A DNA stretch of 40,796 nucleotides from an uncultured Bartonella sp. (GTDB lineage: Bacteria; Pseudomonadota; Alphaproteobacteria; Rhizobiales; Rhizobiaceae), in contig CAMLLT010000005.1 in assembly GCA_946480935.1 (NCBI GenBank), forward strand, positions 1-40,796. The letters run 5' to 3'. The position numbers were made by a program, and so were the translations under genes. How positions within the stretch are numbered: the stretch's first letter is position 1; each line of letters opens with the position of its first letter. The notes under the pieces are model-generated. The model did not search any database. It was given only the letters and a program-made list of their open reading frames with translations, and was not told the origin of the DNA. Positions 34,733 to 40,796 of the stretch are shown here, one piece after another.

Positions 34733-35167
34733 TTACCCTTGTTTTAGTTGCGTTTTTTGAAAAATCCATGTGCCCGTCGCTCCGCTGTCGTGGGCTGTTG
34801 GATTAAAAAGTAATTTAATTTGTTCCGAAGCCGGGCAAACACTGATGTGCGCTTGTCCTGAAATATTGGGGAGCCAAGCGACTGCCAGAGCGGTTACATA
34901 GCGGTCGTCGCGAATGATCGCAGCTTTGACGATCACATCCAACAGCGCCTTAATACGGTTGTCGACATCAGAACGTCGAGACGCACGTTCAAGCCCCATA
35001 ACGACAATGACATTTCCATTAATCGCTTTAATCTTTTGACGGTGCAGTTCATTTAGCGCGTTAATAATAAAATCATTATATTTTTTTGATTTTACACGCC
35101 CGCGTCCTGGTACATTACGAAAAAGGCTGTTAGTGCTTGGTGGCACCGGCAAAACAAAATTTATCAT
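34733..35167 (-). CDS. rusA: RusA-family Holliday junction resolvase
   Basis: 144 aa; 'FVLPVPPSTNSLFRNVPGRGRVKSKKYNDF...RSDVDNRIKALLDVIVKAAIIRDDRYV'. Confidence 0.9.
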   Translation of the reverse strand: MINFVLPVPPSTNSLFRNVPGRGRVKSKKYNDFIINALNELHRQKIKAINGNVIVVMGLERASRRSDVDNRIKALLDVIVKAAIIRDDRYVTALAVAWLPNISGQAHISVCPASEQIKLLFNPTAHDSGATGTWIFQKTQLKQG

Positions 35168-35481
35168 TTTGTCACCGCTCTTTCGTGTACCGCTTGAATA
35201 TTTTTCAAGCCAGCATCAATGTAATATCCAGCGCCGGTGCAGAAGCGAATTACAACGTCCGGTACTCTTGCCCGCAGTCGTGAAATTTGGATTTTAATGA
35301 TTGTTTTTTTCTGTGTTGGAGTTTTAACCTTTTTAGAACAATTATTAGGCATCGCGTCGGTGTATAGTTTTTGTGCAGACCATATTTTACCGTCTGACAA
35401 ACAAGCCAAAATTCGCGCTTGTTGCGGCGACAATTTGTAAGCACGTTGTAAATTAATTGAAAACATCGTGGTGTTTGGCAT
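35164..35481 (-). CDS. OmpR-type winged-helix protein
   Basis: 105 aa; 'LSPQQARILACLSDGKIWSAQKLYTDA...KKTIIKIQISRLRARVPDVVIRFCTGAGYYID'. Confidence 0.7.
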   Translation of the reverse strand: MPNTTMFSINLQRAYKLSPQQARILACLSDGKIWSAQKLYTDAMPNNCSKKVKTPTQKKTIIKIQISRLRARVPDVVIRFCTGAGYYIDAGLKNIQAVHERAVTK

Positions 35482-35486
35482 TTTTT

Positions 35487-35690
35487 TTATTTATCTTTTT
35501 TTCGCAAGCAAATCATTCTATGCGTTGGGCAATAACTAACATTTTGGCTGCCTGTTGGCTCTCCGCAGACAAGAGAATTTGGTGTAAAATCTTTTACATT
35601 TTGCCATAGTGGAAATTTACATTGACCAGGCAAAGCAGATAGATATTTTACTCCCCTAATAAAATTTGTATTATTACCAATGTTATTCAT
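35487..35690 (-). CDS. GcrA C-terminal-domain-like mini-protein
   Basis: 67 aa; 'CKFPLW...LVCGEPTGSQNVSYCPTHRMIC' matches the C-x-W/F-P ... CG ... YC-x-x-H pattern of GcrA C-termini; no N-terminal HTH. Confidence 0.7.
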   Translation of the reverse strand: MNNIGNNTNFIRGVKYLSALPGQCKFPLWQNVKDFTPNSLVCGEPTGSQNVSYCPTHRMICLRKKDK

Positions 35691-35956
35691 TTATTCACTC
35701 AAACGGTTTGTAAAAAATAAAAATTAGAAAAAATGTAAACGACTTGATATATTTTTTATTTTGTCGATTTCATTTGTTAATAAAACGTATACATGGTGTT
35801 AACCATATTTGCAACAACTTTTTTCAATTAAAAAAAATTGTGCTACAAAAAAATACAAGCAATGAGAGTGGTAATGTAAATGTAGGTGTTGACGTATTGA
35901 CATAAATGTTTACACATTTTGACAACAATTTTTAAACGCAGACGGGAAGAAAAAAG
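35691..35956. promoter_or_regulatory. Divergent immunity switch region with palindromic operator candidates
   Basis: AAATGT-TTAC-ACATTT (35904-35919) and ATGGT-GTTA-ACCAT (35793-35806) between repressor and leftward early operon. Confidence 0.6.
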
Positions 35957-36607
35957 ATGACAAAAATAATCGATAATGAAGTTGACGTAAAATGGGTCAA
36001 AGAAAAAATGAATGCAGCTGGCATACGCTCGTATGCCGAGCTAGGGCGGAGAAGCGGGATGATGCAACGTACGTTAATTACGCTTGTCCTGCAGGGGCAA
36101 CGAAACATCCAACAGGAAAATTTGATAAAAATGGCAGAAGTGCTGAAAGTTTCGCCTTTTGATCTTGCTGAAAAACTCGGTGGGCGAACTTATAATTTTT
36201 TGTCTGCTTTGAAAGACATGGAAGCGAACGAAAAGTTAGAGGTACGCGGTTCAATTGACGATAACTTTGCTATTCATTTTTATGAAGCTAGGCATTTCAA
36301 AACAATTAATACAGACATAAAAACACCCGCTGGGAGTTATGGGCTGGTTTATGATATAAAAAACAATCCGGAGACTATATTTTCTGATTCCATAGCGATC
36401 GCGTTGGAAAAACGAGAAGCACCGACAACAATGATGTTGAAACGAAACAATATCGTTTGGCTGGCAGATGGGCGCGTTTTATTAAGGCATGTAGTTTCCG
36501 GTCAATTGCGAAATCGTTTCGATATTTTTGGTGCTAATATGCCGCCGTTATACGACGTAGAAATTGTCGCTTTTTCACCTATCCAGTTTTTAGCTGTGAC
36601 ACTATAA
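35957..36607 (+). CDS. XRE-family phage repressor (CI-like)
   Basis: 216 aa; HTH 'SYAELGRRSGMMQRTLITLVLQGQRNIQQENLIKMAEVLKVSPFDLAEKL'; divergent from the leftward operon. Confidence 0.85.
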   Translation: MTKIIDNEVDVKWVKEKMNAAGIRSYAELGRRSGMMQRTLITLVLQGQRNIQQENLIKMAEVLKVSPFDLAEKLGGRTYNFLSALKDMEANEKLEVRGSIDDNFAIHFYEARHFKTINTDIKTPAGSYGLVYDIKNNPETIFSDSIAIALEKREAPTTMMLKRNNIVWLADGRVLLRHVVSGQLRNRFDIFGANMPPLYDVEIVAFSPIQFLAVTL

Positions 36608-36649
36608 AAATCGTTTACAAAAAGTATGCTTTTATTATATATTTTTGCA

Positions 36650-36674
36650 GGCCATAAAATGGCCGGACTTTTTT
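36650..36674 (+). terminator. Terminator downstream of the repressor
   Basis: GGCCAT-AAA-ATGGCC followed by ggacTTTTTT. Confidence 0.6.
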
Positions 36675-36798
36675 CAGCCATGGGGCTTTGTTTCGAAGCT
36701 AACCCCACCGATGCGATAAACAATAACATCGCGGCCTATCATCGTTTATATTTTTTTCAACGATGATGCCTGCATCTATAATTCATAATGTTTAAAAA

Positions 36799-37316
36799 AT
36801 GATAAATGTTAGACCAATTAAAACCGCTGCTGCTTACGTTGGCGGAAAACATAAACTTGCCAATCGTATCGTTAATATGATCAATGAAATCAACCACAAA
36901 TGCTACGCAGAACCTTTGGCGTGTCATGTGATAGAGGCAGTCGTTTTGATATTCAAAAACTCGCCCCTGTTCTTAAAGATATTCAAGCCCGCCTTGCAAG
37001 TGTCGTAATTGAAAACCTTGATTGGATTGATTTTATCGACCGATATGATCAGGCAGAAACACTTTTTTATATAGATCCGCCATATTGGGGCACTGAAAAA
37101 TATTATGGCTCAAACTTGTTTAACCGCGCTCAATTTGCGCTTATGGCCAAACGGCTAAACAATATTGATGGGTATTTTATAATGTCGATCAACGACGTTC
37201 CAGAAATTAGGAAATTGTTTGAAGGATTTAAAATAACTGAAGTAGCCACCACATATTCGCTTGGTACTAATAACGCTCACAAGGCAAGCGAGTTGATCAT
37301 CACAAATGCGTGTTAG
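36799..37316 (+). pseudogene. D12-class DNA N6-adenine methyltransferase, internally deleted and frameshifted
   Basis: Frame 1 'AAAYVGGKHKLANRIVNMINEINHKCYAEP'; frame 2 (from about 36900) 'RTFGVSCDRGSRFDIQKLAPVLKDI...TLFYIDPPYWGTEKYYG...'. The middle part of the enzyme is absent. Confidence 0.8.
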
Positions 37317-37442
37317 GCAGGCGTTTTTTCAAAAACGTTAGAAGTTTTTGCGAACTGCATCAAAAATCATGTAATTCGGTCGCCAAAAACGTAGCGTGCT
37401 ACACAATGATTCTATTTTGAGCAGTGTCTGACATTTTATAAT

Positions 37443-37467
37443 GTTGTCCCCAACGTGTCCCTAAACA
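37443..37467 (+). repeat. 25-bp direct repeat, copy 1 (candidate integrase arm-type site)
   Basis: gttgtccccaacgtgtccctaaaca. Confidence 0.7.
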
Positions 37468-37543
37468 ATCTTTTTAGAAGAACAAAGATTATTCTCTCTG
37501 AGAGACCCGTACTATAATTATTTGATTTTATTGGAAAATTAAG

Positions 37544-37594
37544 TGGTGCCCCCAGAGAGACTCGAACTCCCGACCCCCTGATTACAAATCAGGG
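37544..37594 (-). other. attP core: 3' half of tRNA-Thr(TGT)
   Basis: Minus strand ACCCCTGATTTGTAATCAGGGGGTCGGGAGTTCGAGTCTCTCTGGGGGCACCA: anticodon arm (TTTGTAA loop), T-arm (GTTCGAGT), 3' acceptor strand and CCA; no 5' half upstream. Confidence 0.85.
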
Positions 37595-37720
37595 GTGATC
37601 GCGTTAAACAACATTTAAGCATGTTCACAAAAAGAATAAAAAAATCAATAAAAACAATGTATATAGAAAAAATGATGTTAAAATGTGATTGACTTTATTC
37701 ACCTATCGGCGGCATAAAAA

Positions 37721-37745
37721 GTTGTCCCCAATGTGTCCCTGAACA
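37721..37745 (+). repeat. 25-bp direct repeat, copy 2 (candidate integrase arm-type site)
   Basis: gttgtccccaatgtgtccctgaaca, 23/25 identical to copy 1. Confidence 0.7.
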
Positions 37746-37764
37746 GGTGGAAAAGAGAGAACCG

Positions 37765-38991
37765 ATGCCAAAGCTAACGAACATAATGGTCGCTTCGTTA
37801 AAACCAGCCGAAAAAAGGTATGAGGTAAGCGATATCGTCCCTGGTCTGGTTTTGCGTGTCACACCAAACGGGACGAAAACATATGTTGTTCGCTATCGTT
37901 TTGGTTCGAAAGTATGTAGGCTAACAATCGGTCGTGCGGATGATATAAGCCTATCCGAAGCCCGAGATATGGCACGAGAGGCGTTGAAAAGTGTTCGTTC
38001 TGGTATTAATCCAGCCGACGAAAAAAAAGAAAACAATCGTGAAAAAACGAATAATACTATTTTTTTTAAAGATGCTGCATCAGCCTTTTTAAATGGGCAT
38101 GTAAAATTTTTAAAATCGAAGCACGAACTAGAGCGAATGCTCAATAAAGACATCATTCCGGCTCTTGGTGACATTGATTTTAAAACGATCACTCGGCATG
38201 ACGTTTTGAATTTAACGCGAAAAATAAAGAATGAAGGGCATGATATATATGCCAATCGTGTCTTTGCGTGCTTGAGAAGTCTTTTCCGGTTTTGCGTTGA
38301 AAATGAAATCGGAAATATGAAAATATCCCCGTTAGCTGACTTGCGGTTGCCAGCGAAGGAACATAAACGCGAACGGGTTCTTTTAAACGACGAACTAGCT
38401 TTAATCTGGCTAGCAAGTGAAAAGCTATCTAAAATTTGGGGAACATTTTTTAAGATGTTGATATTGACCGGGGCGCGTCGAGCCGAAGTGGCAGAGGCAA
38501 AATGGGGTGAATTCGATTTCAACCAAGAAAAGCCAACTTGGACACTTTCTGAAAAAAGAACAAAAAATGGTCGTGTTTTTGTACTACCCGTCAGTCCATT
38601 TATCATTGATATTCTTAACGGAATACCGAAATTATCAGGCTGTGATTATGTGTTCACAGTGACCGGCAAAACGCCGATTATAGGTTTTTCGGATGCGAAA
38701 GAGCGTCTGGAAGAACAAGTCAAAATACTTGTTGAAAAAATGGGTATTCAAGACAATCATCTTTTTTCGGAAAATTGGCGAATACACGACATCCGCCGTA
38801 CTGTAGCAACAGGAATGGCAAGAATTGGTATTCAACCACATATTATCGAGGCAGCTTTGAACCATGTTTCGGGCGCGAAAGCCGGCGTTGCAGGCATTTA
38901 TAATCGATATTCATATTTTAATGAAAAAACGGAAGCTTTTACCAAGTGGCAAGAACACGTTGTCAACATTTGTAATGCCATGAAAAAATAA
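37765..38991 (+). CDS. int: Tyrosine integrase (Arm DNA-binding DUF4102 type)
   Basis: Start MPKLTNIMVASLKPAEKRYEVSD; catalytic 'TGARRAEVAEAKW', 'HDIRRTVATGMARIG...ALNHVSG...IYNRYSY'. Track start is a GTG at 37747. Confidence 0.96.
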   Translation: MPKLTNIMVASLKPAEKRYEVSDIVPGLVLRVTPNGTKTYVVRYRFGSKVCRLTIGRADDISLSEARDMAREALKSVRSGINPADEKKENNREKTNNTIFFKDAASAFLNGHVKFLKSKHELERMLNKDIIPALGDIDFKTITRHDVLNLTRKIKNEGHDIYANRVFACLRSLFRFCVENEIGNMKISPLADLRLPAKEHKRERVLLNDELALIWLASEKLSKIWGTFFKMLILTGARRAEVAEAKWGEFDFNQEKPTWTLSEKRTKNGRVFVLPVSPFIIDILNGIPKLSGCDYVFTVTGKTPIIGFSDAKERLEEQVKILVEKMGIQDNHLFSENWRIHDIRRTVATGMARIGIQPHIIEAALNHVSGAKAGVAGIYNRYSYFNEKTEAFTKWQEHVVNICNAMKK

Positions 38992-39094
38992 AGTGATTTT
39001 ATTCTACTCTGTGATTTTTTAAAATATGGTTTACAAAAAGTAAATTGTATGGTTAATTATGTTAACAAAAAACAGAAAACCAGAGGAAATAAAA

Positions 39095-39361
39095 ATGGCT
39101 TATATGGTCGCTAGGCAAATACTAAATAGATTTGGCATCTCGCGTACCACATTGTGGAGCTGGTTAAAAAAGAAAGATTTTAATTTCCCACGCCCTATTA
39201 TAATCAATGGGATAAGGTATTTTGACGAAAACGAAGTCTATAAATATGAAAAAGAATTAAAGGCCAACTACGAAAAAAAAATGGAAGAGGGAAAAAAAAG
39301 ATATGTACGAATGGTACATGGAAAAATGCTAAAAATGGCGAAAACAAAAACAATATGTTAA
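39095..39361 (+). CDS. AlpA/MerR-type excisionase-like HTH protein
   Basis: RBS 'agagg' before ATG 39095; 'ILNRFGISRTTLWSWLKKKDFNFPRPIIINGIRYFDENEVYKYEKEL'. Confidence 0.75.
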   Translation: MAYMVARQILNRFGISRTTLWSWLKKKDFNFPRPIIINGIRYFDENEVYKYEKELKANYEKKMEEGKKRYVRMVHGKMLKMAKTKTIC

Positions 39362-39475
39362 CGCAACAGCCGAGCGATACAAAATTAGCCGATTAACTAA
39401 TATTTATTTTTCAACTATGAATGTTTTTTTTGTTGTGCAAAAATTTAAATGTTTATTTTTGAAGGAGCGGGAAAA

Positions 39476-39760
39476 ATGAACAAAGCCAAAATTTTTTGGG
39501 TATGCGAAAATTATGACAAGACGACGGAGAAAACGCGGGAGGAAGGCGAAAAATTAGGCAAAAAATTAGCACATAATTTTTTTGAATCTTTAGCAAAAGG
39601 CGAGCAAAAATCAAAAAATAATATATATGATTTATTTGTCAGTTTGATAGATGTCCATATTGATAGTACTTATCTAGACGGACAAATAGCTGGTTTTTCA
39701 TCCGAAATAACAAAAATGTTGGCTGCCAACATTTTTTTGAATGGAACTTCTGAGCAATAA
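39476..39760 (+). CDS. Hypothetical protein
   Basis: Strong RBS 'gaaggagcgggaaaa' before ATG 39476; MNKAKIFWVCENYDKTTEKTREEGEKLGKKLA. Confidence 0.65.
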   Translation: MNKAKIFWVCENYDKTTEKTREEGEKLGKKLAHNFFESLAKGEQKSKNNIYDLFVSLIDVHIDSTYLDGQIAGFSSEITKMLAANIFLNGTSEQ

Positions 39761-39784
39761 ACCAAAGCCAGAAGAGGGGGAAAG

Positions 39785-39808
39785 AGAGGGGCTTTCCCCT
39801 GATTTTTG
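39785..39808 (+). terminator. Candidate terminator at convergent gene ends
   Basis: AGGGG-CTTT-CCCCT then gaTTTTTgtt. Confidence 0.45.
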
Positions 39809-40219
39809 TTATTTAGTTTTATAAAAATATTTAACGGTATTCAGACACCGCATTATTATTTTTACACCCAAAACACCGCATAAAAAACCGGAAAAGCCAA
39901 AGATTTTTTCCGGCATAATATACGTCTTGTCAATCAGGTCGAATTTATCGAGCAGATGATAAATGGTATTTGCGACAATTTCTGTTCCGTAAATTGAACA
40001 AAGCGCGCCACCTACCCATTCCATTACACGTTGCGGAAAATTTAAATGTGAATTCTTTCGATAGAGTTGGCTTACAAAACTTCCACATGCGCCGGCAAAT
40101 GCAATGGATGCCCATTTTATTAAAAAATCTAACCAATCTGGCGGGGGGTTTTGATCAGGCTGTATCATTTTCCCCAGCATTTCTGTTTCTGTCCGAAACG
40201 ATCGGTCGAAATTATCCAT
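39809..40219 (-). CDS. Membrane protein of the lysis cluster, holin candidate
   Basis: 136 aa; several hydrophobic segments ('FLIKWASIAFAGACGSFVSQL', 'IFGFSGFLCGVLGVKIIM'). Confidence 0.5.
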   Translation of the reverse strand: MDNFDRSFRTETEMLGKMIQPDQNPPPDWLDFLIKWASIAFAGACGSFVSQLYRKNSHLNFPQRVMEWVGGALCSIYGTEIVANTIYHLLDKFDLIDKTYIMPEKIFGFSGFLCGVLGVKIIMRCLNTVKYFYKTK

Positions 40220-40368
40220 TTTGTAATTGCAGGCTCTGTTTCGACGAGCCTTGCGGCATCATTTGCCTTCGGTGGTTTTGTCCAGCCCGCGCAGGAGAAT
40301 TTTGCATTGGTCTGGCAACCTGCCAAGAGCAAGGCAGCGCTGATAAGGAGTAAGAGTTTCAACTTCAT
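40165..40368 (-). CDS. Candidate o-spanin (Rz1-like lipoprotein)
   Basis: Internal start at 40368: MKLKLLLLISAALLLAGC lipobox, 67 aa, overlapping the upstream gene in another frame. Confidence 0.65.
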   Translation of the reverse strand: MKLKLLLLISAALLLAGCQTNAKFSCAGWTKPPKANDAARLVETEPAITKWIISTDRFGQKQKCWGK

Positions 40369-40525
40369 TTTCGACCTCGTGAGAATTTTCAAAGGCCGCA
40401 TTGGCGGCCTCGAGTGTTTTTTGCTTTCCCCAGTGTTGCCCCATAAAAAATCCGCCAGAAGCGGCGGCAAGAATGACAACAATGATTATGGCAATGGCGA
40501 TTGACAGACGTTCGAATGTGCTCAT
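40259..40525 (-). CDS. Candidate i-spanin (Rz-like)
   Basis: 88 aa; N-terminal TM 'LSIAIAIIIVVILAAASGGFFMG' then soluble tail; directly downstream of endolysin. Confidence 0.55.
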   Translation of the reverse strand: MSTFERLSIAIAIIIVVILAAASGGFFMGQHWGKQKTLEAANAAFENSHEVENEVETLTPYQRCLALGRLPDQCKILLRGLDKTTEGK

Positions 40526-40796
40526 GCTTCTGCCTCCCGCATCCCTTTAACGAGATAATAGAGGCCAATTGCAACGCAGATCACCATAACGGCCGCAAGT
40601 GCCCATTGGACAGGTCCTGCACCGGTGGCAATGGCGCTAGTGCCAGACAATACGCTGCCAACTGGACCGAGCACTTCCGGTTTTAACAGCAGATTTTCTT
40701 TTTTGGGTTCCGGAACGACATCTTTGGAGGTCACAAAAGCACCTTCCATCCACAGATACCCTTCGGCCCGACGCCGGTTGACAAGGCCTTGAAGCT
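40522..40796 (-). CDS. Endolysin C-terminus fused to a transmembrane tail (N-terminus beyond the right edge)
   Basis: Frame is open to the edge: 'LQGLVNRRRAEGYLWMEGAFVTSKDVVPEPKKENLLLKPEVLGPVGSVLSGTSAIATGAGPVQWALAAVMVICVAIGLYYLVKGMREAEA'. 'LxGLVNRRRAE' is typical of GH24 lysozyme C-termini. Confidence 0.7.
   Translation of the reverse strand, partial: LQGLVNRRRAEGYLWMEGAFVTSKDVVPEPKKENLLLKPEVLGPVGSVLSGTSAIATGAGPVQWALAAVMVICVAIGLYYLVKGMREAEA

Noticed and set aside
37544-37594. Complete tRNA gene
   Set aside because: Only the anticodon arm, T-arm and 3' acceptor strand are present; upstream sequence lacks a D-arm and 5' acceptor strand, so it is an att fragment.
37893-38606. 237-aa minus-strand ORF inside the integrase
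   Set aside because: Antisense to a confident tyrosine integrase.
1-40796. Exact circular closure of the window at its ends
   Set aside because: No terminal overlap is visible, and joining the ends would put the partial fibre gene out of frame against the endolysin C-terminus; some sequence must be missing.

Overview
The window is about 40.8 kb of a temperate contractile-tailed phage with low-to-moderate GC. The likely host is an alphaproteobacterium, inferred from a GcrA-like domain and from DUF6511-, DUF6456- and Rap1a-like genes; I cannot name the host. Minus strand, 19.4 kb down to 1: a late block with a lambda-type head module (TerS, GpA terminase, gpW, portal, ClpP-type protease, gpD, gpE) joined to a Mu-type tail and baseplate module (gp37/38, sheath, tube, -1 frameshifted chaperone pair, tape measure with tail lysozyme, gpN, gpP, gp45-48, fibre). 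Plus strand, 20.7-27.6 kb: an early operon of mostly unknown genes with two 9-residue-repeat solenoid paralogues and a phage-encoded DnaN-like sliding clamp. Minus strand, 35.7-27.6 kb: a second early operon with a GcrA-like mini-protein, wHTH, RusA, AAA ATPase, DUF669, PD-(D/E)XK nuclease, SF2 helicase, two DUF6511-type genes and a primase-helicase. Next come a repressor, a decayed D12 methyltransferase, an attP carrying a tRNA-Thr 3' half, a tyrosine integrase, an excisionase-like gene and lysis genes. Phage-like DNA lies on both sides of att, so this looks like a circularly permuted, non-integrated genome cut between the tail fibre and the endolysin. Best leads: a split GcrA-like regulator, the DnaN clamp, the solenoid pair, an iteron-like inverted-repeat/AT-rich locus at 20.2-20.4 kb, two structured intergenic regions, and paired late terminators next to a Q-like gene. 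All product calls are by eye; no database search was run.
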